Assembly (NCBI GenBank): GCA_944320465.1
Contig: CALUHO010000010.1
Span: 1 to 64,000 of the forward strand
From: an uncultured Bacteroidales bacterium
GTDB taxonomy: Bacteria > Bacteroidota > Bacteroidia > Bacteroidales > P3
Reading direction: 5' to 3'
Length of the DNA stretch: 64,000 nucleotides
Under the pieces are notes generated by a model. That model was not told the origin of the DNA and did no database searches. It saw only the letters and a list, made by a program, of their open reading frames with translations. Position numbers and translations under genes: made by a program. Shown here piece by piece: positions 26,865 to 38,500 of this stretch. Position 1 is the stretch's first letter, and every line of letters starts with the position of its first letter.

Positions 26865-29800
26865 ATGAGATATATGCGTTTTTCAAGCTTGCTCCTGCTA
26901 TTGATAGGAGTGCAGTTCCCTTTGTGCCTTAAGGCTCAGCTGACTGAAATCAACGGTTATCCCCAAGCCCCTAATTATGATTTTGAAGTCTGGGACAATG
27001 ATGCCCGTCCTTGGGCTTGGAGTTCCAGTTCTAATTTTGAGGCAGGGCATGCGGCTTCCAGAATCAATAGGCGGCAATCCGTTTGGAAAAGCACCAATCT
27101 GCGGCCTGGCACTCAAGGCGCGTATTCGGCTTACATCAAAGTTACCCAATCCAGTTGGTACCATTATCAAGTCCCTTTTGGAACAACTTCGTACGAGGAT
27201 ATGGGAACTTTGACTACCGGGGTCCTGTACTATTACGATAGTAAAACAAACAGCAAATCATGTATCTATACGAATACGGGAGACGGTTCCAAGCATTGGG
27301 CGTTCACCGGCCGTCCCGATTCTGTCGTGTTTTGGGCCAAGTTGGGAAGCAATGGAGGCCGGAATGGAGATATGTGCCTTTATTTGCATGACAACAGCAA
27401 ATTCGAGGATCGTGGCAATGGAATCACGGCTACCGGCACGGTGATTGGTTCGGCCAATGTGAAAATACGCTATAATGGCGGGCAGTGGGTTCGCTACAGT
27501 GTCCCGATACATTATACAAGTTCGGCAAATCCGGCTTATCTGCTGTTGAGTTTCACGGCGGGAAACAGTTTCAGGGAAGTGGTCAATGGCGATGAAATGT
27601 GGGTGGATGACATATTGTTAGTATACAATCCCAAGCTACATATAGGTTCGGGTTGCCCGGTCCGGTTGGTACGGCATGGCGGGACATCGCAAGATTTTTC
27701 CATTCCGTTCGAACTTTCCATCGGGACGGAATCCCCTAAGGATCCTGTAGCCGAAAACGAAGTGCGTGCTTATCTTTCAGATGAAAACGGCAGTTTTGAG
27801 AATCCTCTTCAGATAGGCAGTGTTTTTACCACGAAGTCCGGGACGATTTCGGCTACTATTCCGGAAGATCTTCCGGATTCGGATAAGTATAGGCTCAAAT
27901 TGGTATCGGCCAATTATCCAGTGGAATCCGAGGAATTGGGATTGAGCATCTATAGGGAGTGGTATCTGAGCGTTCGTCCCTCCGGTACGATGGGCAGTGT
28001 GACTCCTATGGTGGAGAACGAGCTTTGCCGCCACCACAGCATTCAGACCCTTAAGGCCGATCCCCACGATTCTTGCGTGTTCCTGGGATGGCAAGAACAC
28101 GGGGCGGTTGTATGGGAACAGCCTGAATATGCTTTTTCCATTCTCTCGGACAGGGATTTGACGGCCCTTTTCGATACTACGTATGCCTTGCGTTTGGCAT
28201 CGGTAGCCGGGGCTGATTCTTATTTTGCCAATAATAACAGCCAGGAAGTGATATTGGTCAATGGGGATACGGCATATTTGCGTCTGACGCTTGACTATGG
28301 CTATGAATTCCAAGGTTACGACTTCAATGGCCAGGTCTATTCCAAGGATTCTCCCGATTTTGATTACGAAGCCCGTCAAGGCGGGATTTTTTATCCCTTG
28401 GTGGATAGCATCCCTTATGAATTCAGTTTCGAGGTCTGGCCCGATGCCAAGCTCGGCAAGGTGGAGGGAGGTGGCATCCACAAGCATTTCAGCAGTTTTG
28501 CTGCGGTAGCCCATGCGGCTAGTCCGTATAGCCATTTCAGGAGGTGGGAAGATAGCAAAGGCCGGGTCTTGGGGACAGATAGCATTCTGTTGTTCGAGAA
28601 TGTCAGTGCCGGAGGGCATTACCGGGCCGTCTTTGAAGAGGAGATGCATTCGGTGGAGGTTCTTGTGGCGCAGGGCCAGGAAGCCTGGGGACGGATTCTG
28701 CAAGGAGGTATTCCGGCTGTAGACAGCCAGTATTCGGCTTTCGATGTGCTGGATTTGAGTCTGAAGGCTGATCCGGCTTCTGGCTATGCTTTCAGCCGTT
28801 TTGAGATTGTCAAGGACGACGTCAGCCAGGCACCGTTATACGATTCGGTGCTGGATTTGACTCCGCAAGGGCATTTGGCTTCCGATTATAAGATTACGGC
28901 TTATTTCGATACGGCTTGTTATGAAGTGAAGGCGCTAGCCCGGCACGGTCGGGTCGTAGGGGCTGGTACCTACAAGTATGGGGAGACAGCCTGTCTTTGG
29001 GTTGTTCCGGATGAAGGATATCATTTTGAATCCTGGAATGAAAACGGTTATCCGTGCGGCAGTGGCGATACGTTGATGTTTACAGTGCTTTCCGATCGAG
29101 TCTTGGAAGCTGTCATGTCCTTGAACACTTATTCTGTCTCGATGGAGGTTTATCCAGAAGGCTGGGGTAGCCTGCAGCCGGGGTCAGGCACTTATGCTCA
29201 TTTCGAGACGTTGGATTTACGGGCGATGCCGGCCTCGCAACGGGAATTTGCTTATTGGGTAATCGATGGGGATACGATTTCAGCTTCTTCGGTTTATGCG
29301 TATGAAGTAAGGAAGGATGCTGGCATTGTGGCGGTTTTCGATTGGACTCATTATCAAGTAGAAGCTGTTTCATCGGATCCTATGCAGGGGTTTGCAATCG
29401 GACAAGGCCGGTATCGGGCGGGAGAAAGGGTGGAATTGCTTGCCACGTCTTTTGAAGGATACGATTTTGACCACTGGAGCAATGCCTGCGGACAGCGGTT
29501 TGCAGACAATCCCCTATGGGTGGAAAATTTAAGCTCCGATACTTTGTTTGAGGCGCATTTTGTCGCCAGGCCTTGCCATGTGGCGGTGCAAGTCCAAGGG
29601 CCTGGCATGGTGACGGATGGAAAAGGCCAGCAGATAGAGGATATGGAATTGGATTATGGCACTTTGGCGGAATTTCATGCCGTGCCTTCCGGGGATGATT
29701 ATGTGTTCGAGGCATGGCGGAATCTCTCCGGGGAAGTGGTGAACACGGATAACCCTTGGCAGTGCCGTGTGCTTTCGGATACCAGCTTGGTGGCCTGCTT

Positions 29801-32531
29801 CTCGCTGAAGTCTTACCGTTTGGATTTGAGTGTTTCTCCAGCGGGAGCGGGGATTCTGGCTGGGGGCGGTGTTTATCCGCAAGGGACTGAAGTAGTGGTA
29901 AAAGCTGAACCTCGGCCGGGTTACCGTTTTGCAGGATGGTATGAAGGGGCAGAATTGTTGTCGTTGGATACGGGGTGCACGTTCTTGATGGATAAGGATG
30001 TCTTTGCGGTAGCCCGTTTCGAGGAGGAATCGTATTGTGTGGGTATCAAGGTGGAACCGGCCGGGGCAGCATTTTCGTTCTCAGGGCAAGGTGTGTACAA
30101 GACCGCCAGCAACACGCTTTTAGAGGTGGAACCGGTTGCAGGCTATGAACTGGCTGCCTGGGTGGATTCGAAAGGGGATACTTTGTCGGCAGATAATCCT
30201 TTTTTGCATGAAGTGCGGGGCGATGCCGAGCTTACCGCATGGATGCAGGCAGCGCGGATTGGCGTGGAGTTCACGGTTGAGCCTGCGTCGGGAGGAAGGG
30301 TGGAATCCGATGACTGCCGTTTTGGACAAATGGCTACGGCCAAGGCTGTTCCTGCGTATGGATACCGTTTTCTGGCCTGGAAGGATGCTGCAGGGAATCT
30401 GATTTCGGAAAATCCGATCCTGCATTTTTCATCCAAGGTCGATACCGGTTTCAAAGCCTGCTTTGAGCGTGCCGATTTTGAAGTGAAAGCTGTGGCTGCC
30501 GAAGGAGGCAGTATCACAGGGGCAGGGTCGGCTCCCTATCTGTCTTATCCTGTTTTGAAGGCGGAGGCGGAAGAAAACTACCGTTTTGCAGGTTGGTTCG
30601 ATTCCGAGGGCGAATGTTTGAGCATGCTGCCTGAATGGTCGTTCTGCCTGAGAGGGGATATGGAACTGGAGGCTCGTTTCAAACCTTTGGATGTATCGTG
30701 GCAGGTATCGGTTTTTCCCAAGGAAGCGGGGGGCGTTTCTGAACAGGGGCAGGTATTGCCTTCTATTTGCACTGCCTCTTATGGAAGTGTCCATCGCTTT
30801 GCCGCTTGGGCATCGCCTGCGTGGAAACTGGAAGGATGGCGTGTGGAAAAGAATGGAAAAACGGAGGATTTTGCAGTCGATACTTTGTGCTGGTGTGTGG
30901 AAGGCGGAGAAATCGTGACTGCCATATTCGATACCAATCGCTATTTTTTGCATGTGGAAGCGGAAGGATTGCCGGAAAATGCGGCATGGGTTCTGCAAGG
31001 AGAGGGTGAATATGCTTATGGGAAGCAGGCCGGGCTTTGGGTGGAAGCGCCGGAGCATTATCGTTTTACGGGTTATTTTGATCCAGATGGGCGATTGCTT
31101 TCCGAATCGCCCGGCTTTTCCATGAGGATGATAGCATCCATAATCTTGAAGGCTCGCTTTGAATCTGAAAAATATCGGATAGAGGTTCTCTCGGCGGATG
31201 TTGCGGAAGGGGGCGCGAACGGGACCGGGATTTATGCCTTTGACAGCGTTGTGGAAATAAGTGCTTATCCTTATGAGGGTTATACGTTTAGCCATTGGGC
31301 TTCGGACAGGGAAGGATGGGATACTTTGGCACGGAAGGAGGTTTTTATGTACACCGTTGCGCAAGCCGACAGCGTGTATGCTTTTTTCAAGCCTTCGTGG
31401 CAGTTTTTGGAGCAGAGGGTGGCTGCGGGAGAAGGTTCGGTTTTGGGGCAGGGCCGGTATGAGCGGGGTTCAGAGGCTTGTCTCAGGGCTATTGCTGCCG
31501 AGGGCTATCATTTTTCAGCATGGATGGAGAATGGGAATCTGATAGGGGAAAAGCCGGAGATGGCATGGATAATGGACCGGGATTATTGCATTGAAGCGGT
31601 TTTTGAACCCGATACCTTTGCTTTGGAATTGGATATGGTTTGGGTTGGAGAGGGTAGTCTCCCGGAAAGCCTGAAGTTTCAAGGTGCCGGAAAGTATGCC
31701 TATGGCAGCCCGGTGGCAGTGTCTTTGCAAGGGCTTTCCAGTGCTGTCGCTTTTAAATCATGGACGGATGAAACCGGAAAAGTGGTTTCAGAACAGGCCG
31801 GCTTTGTTTATTCTCTTCGACAGGATACTCGTTTGCAGGCGCATGTAGGTTTGCGGGAGTGCCGGATAGACGTGTTTGCGGAAGGGAACGGGCAAGTTCG
31901 GGGCGGAGGCCTTTACTGTTACGGGGATACCGCGCTATTGGTGGCGGAGGCCTTTGAAGGAATGCGTTTGTTTGCGTGGAAAGTGGAGGATGCGCTGATA
32001 GAGGCGGTTTCGGATACATTGCAATGGCCGGTTCGGTCCTCTGCCACTTGTACGGCGGTTTTCGGGGCGGAAGAGATTCTGGTGCAAGCTTGGCCTAACT
32101 GGAGCAAGGGCGGAAAGGTTGCAGGAGGAGGCGCGTTCCCGCCCGGTCGGCAAGTCTGCTTGAAAGCCGAACCGGAGGAAGGCTATCGTTTCCTGTACTG
32201 GTCGGTGGGAGACAGTTTGGTATCGGAAGAGGCGGTTCTGAACATGGAAGCTGCCGAGGTTCCGGCAGTGGTCGCGCATTTTGAGGAGGTTTCCTTGTAT
32301 GTCCGTTTGCAGGCTTCCATGCCTGAAGGAGTGTCCTTTCTGGAGGGGGCAGGTTCCTACCGGAAAGGCCAGGAAGCGGAGCTGGGCATTGGATTGCGGG
32401 AAGGTTACTGTTTTGAAGGCTGGTACTGCATAGGCGAAAGCGGGGAAGAAAGATTGCTCTCGGAACAGGAAAATTACAGCTTGGTAGTGGAAACTGCAAT
32501 GAAAATACAAGCCAAGGTTTCTAAAAGGTAG
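26865..32531 (+). CDS. Giant secreted protein 1: PCMD-like head plus ~20 InlB-type B-repeats
   Basis: A predicted 1,888-residue exported protein. The signal peptide MRYMRFSSLLLLLIGVQFPL is best served by ATG 26865 (a second ATG is at 26874). Residues to about 270 form a PCMD-like domain (PNYDFEVWDND near the start, EMWVDDILLVYNP at the end), followed by an Ig-like segment. From about residue 370 there are some twenty divergent repeats of 70-80 residues with the pattern V.A..G..GGG.Y..G..V.L.A.P..GY.F..W....L....F....D..L.A.F, the divergent InlB B-repeat type found in bacterial surface proteins. The last repeat runs to the C-terminus and no type IX sorting domain follows. The next giant gene starts 11 bp downstream. 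Confidence 0.85.
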   Translation: MRYMRFSSLLLLLIGVQFPLCLKAQLTEINGYPQAPNYDFEVWDNDARPWAWSSSSNFEAGHAASRINRRQSVWKSTNLRPGTQGAYSAYIKVTQSSWYHYQVPFGTTSYEDMGTLTTGVLYYYDSKTNSKSCIYTNTGDGSKHWAFTGRPDSVVFWAKLGSNGGRNGDMCLYLHDNSKFEDRGNGITATGTVIGSANVKIRYNGGQWVRYSVPIHYTSSANPAYLLLSFTAGNSFREVVNGDEMWVDDILLVYNPKLHIGSGCPVRLVRHGGTSQDFSIPFELSIGTESPKDPVAENEVRAYLSDENGSFENPLQIGSVFTTKSGTISATIPEDLPDSDKYRLKLVSANYPVESEELGLSIYREWYLSVRPSGTMGSVTPMVENELCRHHSIQTLKADPHDSCVFLGWQEHGAVVWEQPEYAFSILSDRDLTALFDTTYALRLASVAGADSYFANNNSQEVILVNGDTAYLRLTLDYGYEFQGYDFNGQVYSKDSPDFDYEARQGGIFYPLVDSIPYEFSFEVWPDAKLGKVEGGGIHKHFSSFAAVAHAASPYSHFRRWEDSKGRVLGTDSILLFENVSAGGHYRAVFEEEMHSVEVLVAQGQEAWGRILQGGIPAVDSQYSAFDVLDLSLKADPASGYAFSRFEIVKDDVSQAPLYDSVLDLTPQGHLASDYKITAYFDTACYEVKALARHGRVVGAGTYKYGETACLWVVPDEGYHFESWNENGYPCGSGDTLMFTVLSDRVLEAVMSLNTYSVSMEVYPEGWGSLQPGSGTYAHFETLDLRAMPASQREFAYWVIDGDTISASSVYAYEVRKDAGIVAVFDWTHYQVEAVSSDPMQGFAIGQGRYRAGERVELLATSFEGYDFDHWSNACGQRFADNPLWVENLSSDTLFEAHFVARPCHVAVQVQGPGMVTDGKGQQIEDMELDYGTLAEFHAVPSGDDYVFEAWRNLSGEVVNTDNPWQCRVLSDTSLVACFSLKSYRLDLSVSPAGAGILAGGGVYPQGTEVVVKAEPRPGYRFAGWYEGAELLSLDTGCTFLMDKDVFAVARFEEESYCVGIKVEPAGAAFSFSGQGVYKTASNTLLEVEPVAGYELAAWVDSKGDTLSADNPFLHEVRGDAELTAWMQAARIGVEFTVEPASGGRVESDDCRFGQMATAKAVPAYGYRFLAWKDAAGNLISENPILHFSSKVDTGFKACFERADFEVKAVAAEGGSITGAGSAPYLSYPVLKAEAEENYRFAGWFDSEGECLSMLPEWSFCLRGDMELEARFKPLDVSWQVSVFPKEAGGVSEQGQVLPSICTASYGSVHRFAAWASPAWKLEGWRVEKNGKTEDFAVDTLCWCVEGGEIVTAIFDTNRYFLHVEAEGLPENAAWVLQGEGEYAYGKQAGLWVEAPEHYRFTGYFDPDGRLLSESPGFSMRMIASIILKARFESEKYRIEVLSADVAEGGANGTGIYAFDSVVEISAYPYEGYTFSHWASDREGWDTLARKEVFMYTVAQADSVYAFFKPSWQFLEQRVAAGEGSVLGQGRYERGSEACLRAIAAEGYHFSAWMENGNLIGEKPEMAWIMDRDYCIEAVFEPDTFALELDMVWVGEGSLPESLKFQGAGKYAYGSPVAVSLQGLSSAVAFKSWTDETGKVVSEQAGFVYSLRQDTRLQAHVGLRECRIDVFAEGNGQVRGGGLYCYGDTALLVAEAFEGMRLFAWKVEDALIEAVSDTLQWPVRSSATCTAVFGAEEILVQAWPNWSKGGKVAGGGAFPPGRQVCLKAEPEEGYRFLYWSVGDSLVSEEAVLNMEAAEVPAVVAHFEEVSLYVRLQASMPEGVSFLEGAGSYRKGQEAELGIGLREGYCFEGWYCIGESGEERLLSEQENYSLVVETAMKIQAKVSKR

Positions 32532-32542
32532 GAGGAAAAACA

Positions 32543-35500
32543 ATGAAATTGAAGAATACAGGAAATATTTTGGGAGGAACAGGAATGGCGGAAGACATGA
32601 AGATTTCTCGATTACACCAGCGGGTGAACCGGCCTGCATGTCCTGCCGAAGCTTCAGAAAAGAGTCTTAAGACTGCTTGGGGCAGGAATCTGAGGCGGCT
32701 TGCAACTATGTACGCTTGCCTTTGCCTCATGGCTTTCAGCAATGCGGTTAACGCGCAGGAATATTTGAACGGCACCCAGCAGCTGCCTAACCGGGGCTTT
32801 GAAGAATACGATAATTTAGGTTCTTCATCGGTGGAACCTAAAGGCTGGAACTCTTTCATGACTGCCCGGACAAATTCCATGACCAGCATGGGACAGGCCC
32901 AACGTTTGAGCCGGATGGGCGGAGGCCGTCCCGGAACTTCGGGTTCATATTACTTGCATGTGTATTCCACGGCTATCAATCTGGGCATAACTACCATCAA
33001 TGCCAACGGGAATGTGACCACGGGCCGTATCAACATGGGGTCTACTTCGGCTGCGGATGCATCCAATCATAATTTCACCGACCGGGCTTCGGCGGGTTTC
33101 AACCTGCCTTTCACGATGGTGCCCGACTCTATGGTGGTCTGGGTTCGGTACAGTCCTAACAGTGCTTCCGACAAGGGGCAGATCCGGGCTATCATACATA
33201 ACGATAATGATACCAAGGATCCAGGGACGGATTACAATCAGGTGGTGGCCGAAGCTACCATCAAGTCGGGAAAAACCAATGGATGGGTCCGTTACAGCGT
33301 GCCTTTCAGCCGTCAGGGCTGCGGAAGCAAGGATGCCCGTTATTGCTTGGTTTCGATTACGACCAATGCCGTTCCCGGCGGAGGAGCGGCCACGATTGAC
33401 GTGGATGATATTCTTTTTGTATACAATCCAAGTTTGAGCATAGAGAACCTGCCGATGCTGAGCTTCAATATGCGGGACGGGGCACAGGCTTTCTCGGTCG
33501 ATTTCCAGATTTCCGGGACGATGAGCCCGAACACTTATCCTGCTAATCCCAACCAGGTGATTGCCGAGATCTCGGATGCGTCAGGCTCTTTTGCATCGCC
33601 CCGTGAAATCGGGCGGCTGACTACCGATTATAGCGGCAGCCTGCCTGTCACGATCCCGGCCGATATGCCGTTGGGCCAACATTACCGGATTCGGCTTCGT
33701 TCTACCAATTATCCTTTGGTGTCGGCCGACAACGGGCAGGATATAGAACTGATGCGGGGTTATACGATTGCCGCTGCTGTACATGGCAATGGAGGGACTG
33801 TGAGCGGGGCGGGAGGCTATGCCGAAGGGGAGATGGTCACTTTGACGGCCAATCCCTACAATGGTTATCATTTTGTCTGCTGGCAAGAGAACGGCCAGGA
33901 GGTGGAGGGGGCAGGCCGGACTTATACGTTTGCCGTGGACGGGGATAGGTCGTTGGTGGCTGTTTTCGAACCCAACCAGTATGTTTTGAAGATGTCGGTG
34001 GAAGGCGAGGGCAATGTACAGCCGGAACCGGGAGAGCATACTTATACGCACAACAGCCGGGTGGAACTTGGAGCCGAAGCCTTGGGCAATTACGAGTTCT
34101 GCGGCTTCTACGACGGGGATGTCTTGCTGTCGGCCAATCCGATACATGCTTTCAATATCGTTTCGGATATGGAGATAAAGGCTTTGTTCGAACCGGGCAA
34201 GGTACAGATTGCCGCATTGGTCAATGATTCCGGTTTTGGCAGGGTTCGAGGCGAGGGAACATACGAGCATGGTGCGGAAGTGGTGCTGACGGCCGAAGCG
34301 AATCCTTTTTGCCGTTTTGTGGCATGGATAGAATCGGGCGATACTTTGAGCAAGGAAACTGAGTTGCGGTTCATGGCCGAGGAATCGCGGACTTTTCAAG
34401 CGGTTTTCGACCAGCAGTATTTTGAAGTGGCTTTGGCCGCCGAACCTGCTCTGGGCGGTTCTGTAATCGGCGGCGGACGCTTCGGGGCTGCCCAGGCCAA
34501 TACCAGCGTGAGAATAGAGGCGATGCCGGCAGCCGGATACCATTTCCTGTACTGGGTGGACGAAAAGGGTCAAAACCGGATTGCGGAGAATCCCTGTATG
34601 GTAGTAGATAAAGGCCGTCTGACGGAAAACCTCCGTTTCACAGCGCATTTTGAAGCGGCAAGCTATCGAGTGGAACTGGCCTCGGATATACCGGAAGCCG
34701 CCCGGTTGCAAGGGGCAGGGTCGTACGCCTATCAGGAAGAGGTGGTGCTGGAAGCCGAAGTGTCCGAGGGCTATCGTTTCGAGGCCTGGGTGATGGAAAA
34801 TGCCCAAGGCGGCATCGACACGCTCTCGTTAGAGAACCCTTGTTCGTTCAGGATTCAAGACGATTGTTCTGTCAAAGCTGCGTTCAGCCGTATCCAGCAT
34901 CAGGTTGCCGTGCTTTCGGGCAATGAGGCGATGGGAATGGCCAGTGGGAGCGGGCTGTATTTCCATTTCGATTCCGTGCGGATGGAAGCTTTGGCCGTGG
35001 AAGGTTACGAGTTCCGTTATTGGGCCAAGCGTCAAGGGATTCGGGAGGACAGTGTGGCTTCGGCCAATCCATGGAAGGTGGAAGTAAAGACGGCTGCTAC
35101 GTATGTGGCGGTATTCAGTGCAAGGCGTAAAAGGGTAGCGGCAGAGGCAGTGCCGATGGAGGGAGGCAAGGTGAACGGCGGGGGCTTGTATGAAAATGGC
35201 CGTTATGCATTCTTGCAGCCTGTGGCATCTGCCCACTATCATTTTGCAGGTTGGGGTACGGCAGATGCGATATTGGCAACTTATCCGCAGGATATGCGCC
35301 TGTACGTGCAGGGGGACACCACTCTGTACGCGCATTTTGCTCCCGATATAATGCAATTGGAAGTGATGGTGGATGGCCTTTTGCCCGCAGGCCAGGTGGA
35401 AATAACAGGTTTGACAGAGGCGGGTTCTTATTGGAACGAGGAAATTGCCTATGGAAGTCCGGTTCGTCTGATGGCTGCTGCAAGGAATCCGGAATACGGT

Positions 35501-38500
35501 TTTGCGGCATGGAGGCTTTATTATACCGATGCCGAAGGGAATAAAAAGGATTCGTTGTTTTCTCGTGAGGCGGGGATTCAATTCACGATGTCCGGGAATG
35601 TCCGTTTGGTAGCGGAATTTGATACGGGCTTGGTCAAGGTATCGGCTTCGGCGCAGCCGCAAGAATCAGGACGGGTCGAGAACCAAGGGAATTATTCCCA
35701 AGGGGATTGGGTCGGTTTGCAGGCAAAACCCAATCCGGGGTATGCTTTCGATTATTGGGTCGATAGGCAGGGTTTTGTACTTAGCCGATTGGATGTGTGC
35801 TATGTGCAAGCCTTGGAAGATACGTCGGTTGTGGCGGTATTCAAGCCGGACACGGTGGAGATTTCCCTTGCGGCCCGACTGGATGTGACGGCTTACGGTC
35901 TGGATGCGGAAGGGAATTCCCTTTTGCCGGATGTTCAAGGTCGTTACGACTTGGCAGGAGGCTTGCAGGCGTATTTTGGCAAAATCAAAGGGCAAGGACG
36001 TTATGCTTATGGCAATGCGGTCCGTTTGACAGCAGAACCGGCATACGGCTACGTTTTCAGAGGCTGGTTCGCTGCCGAAGATACGGCTTTCATGGCCTGT
36101 CTGGAAGATTCTCCGGAGTATGTGTTCGAAGCCAGGAAAGGAGGACTGGTAAACGCTTTGTTCGCTCCGGCCTTGTTCCATGTGGGATTGGAGGCCGATG
36201 CCGAAGATGCCGGGCAATTGTCAGGGGCGGGCGATTATGCTTACAAGACCGAGGCTCTCCTTGTGGCGGAAGCGTCCGAAGCATACGAATTTGTCGGTTG
36301 GGAAAGGAAGCGTCCCGGCAACGGGCTGGATACTTTGCGCGATGCTGTCTTGCCGTGGATAGTGGATTCCAATGCCTCATTGAGGGCTTTGTTCCGTTTG
36401 CGGCAGATGGATTTGCATGCTGGTGTGGCGGAAGGGAAAGGGAAAGTATGGCTCGGGACATCGGCATCTTCAGGTTTGATGGCTTGGAGCCGCTTCCATT
36501 ATGGCGAGAACGTGGTTTTGCATGCCGAAGCGGATCCGCATTATTCGTTTTCGGCTTGGGAGGATGCTTGTGGCAATATTTTGAGTCGGGAAGCGGAATA
36601 TTCCCTGAGGATCGTGTCGGATTCCTTGGTGTATGCGGTCTTTGCACCAGAACGGGTAAATGTGTCAGCTTCTGCGTTCGACCCTCTTCAAGGTTATACG
36701 GAAAGCAATGTGCCCCGTCCTGGATACGGTAGTACGGTACGGCTTTCGGCGGTGCCGATGCCGGGATATGCGTTCCGTCATTGGACGGCGGCTTCGGACA
36801 CATCCCTCATTTTATCTGTTTCGGCCGTCTTGCAGCTGGAAGCGTTCGGCGATACGTCTCTTTATGCGTTTTTCGAGCCGGCCATGCGTGGAGTTTCCGT
36901 GAGGCTTTCCATTCCGGAAGCAGGGCGCGTCCGGATGCATCAGCTGTCGGTTTCCGATACCGTGGAATGGACGGGGCTGGCTGTCGTGGAGAATGGCTCG
37001 GAACTGATTTTGGAAGCAGAGGCGATGCCGGGTTACCGCTTTGTGGCATGGAAAGTCCAGGACCGTGTCTTGAGTCAGGAAACGCAGTATGCGTTGAAGG
37101 TGGATCAGGATATGGAGGTGGATGCGGTTTTCGAAGCCACTATGTATCGTCTGGATTTGTGTGCGGAACCGGCGGCTTATGGAAGTGTGGAAGGAAGTGG
37201 AATGTTTGCGTATGGCCAGGATGTCGTCGTGGAGGCGATGCCGGGAGGGGCTTATAGGTTCAAGGGGTGGCGTTCGACAAAGGGTTGGGTGTCTGAAGAA
37301 GCGGAATATCGTTTCGTTCTGAGCCGGGATACGGCTTTGACGGCCATCTTTGAGATAGATTCGGCTTTGTTGGATGTGGCCGTTTCCGTAGGTGGAAAAG
37401 TCCAAGGGGCAGGTTTTTACCCGACGGGTACGGAAGTGTCTTTGCTGGCTGAGGCTTTCCCTGGATATGTCTTTGAATCTTGGCGTGATGCTGACGGGCG
37501 TGAAATTTCCATCCAGAATCCTTTGCTTCTGGCATTATCGGGGGATACGGTCGTTGAACCGGTGTTTGCATTACGTTCGTATGTGGCTGAGGTTTCGGCT
37601 GGAATTGGTGGAAGGGTGAGCGGGGGTGGCCGGTTCCTGAACGGGGAAACGGCGGTCTTGGTGGCTGTGGCGGATTCGGGTTACCGATTTGCTTGCTGGA
37701 ATCTCAATGGAGGCGAGCAGACCTATCCTTTGGCTTGCCTGATGGTGGCTATGGACGGGGATTTGCAGGCGGAGGCTGTTTTTGAGCCGGTGCGGTATGC
37801 TGTAAGCACGATGGCTTCGCCGATGGAGGCGGGTTCAGTGACGGCCGGAGGTTCGTTCGAGCATGGTTCCATGGTGTCGTTCGAGGCAGTGGCGGATGCC
37901 AATCATGAGTTTGCGGCTTGGACCCGGAACGGGGAGGTCGTTTCAACCGAAGCGGTGCTTGCCGTGGAAGTGGAATCTTCTGACGAGGCGTACGTGGCAT
38001 TGTTCAGCCCCAAGATGTTCAATATCCTGACGGAAACGTATCCTTCGACGGGAGGTCTGGCTTTGGGTGCGGGATCGTATTACTGGGGTGATACGGCGGA
38101 TATCAGCGTGGCGGTCTATCCGGATTTTACCTTCAAATTGTGGTCTGATATGAATTTCAATACGGTTTCGGAACAGCTTTCGTTCAGGCATGTGGTGAAT
38201 GGCGTGAATATGTTCACGGCTACTTTGGACGGGAATGTGGCCAACGAGGATGTTTCGGATGCCGGGCATGACGGCTTGGCTGAGGTTCGAGTCTATCCGA
38301 ATCCGGTCGGAGGGGAACGCCGGGTATGGTTCCGTGCATTGGCTGCGGAAATGCGGCTCTTGCATGTCTTTGATTTGCAGGGGACCCTGGTGATAGAACT
38401 TCGTTTGGACGAATGGGGGCAGACTTCGGTGGCCATGGATATTTCCTCTCTGCCGGCGGGCATCTACCTTTACCGGGTGGAAATGACCGATGGTTCGGTG

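Noticed and set aside
29113..32499. Numerous Pro/Ser/His-rich minus-strand ORFs opposite the giant genes
   Set aside because: They are periodic shadows of the repeat codons on the plus strand, without start signals or domains.
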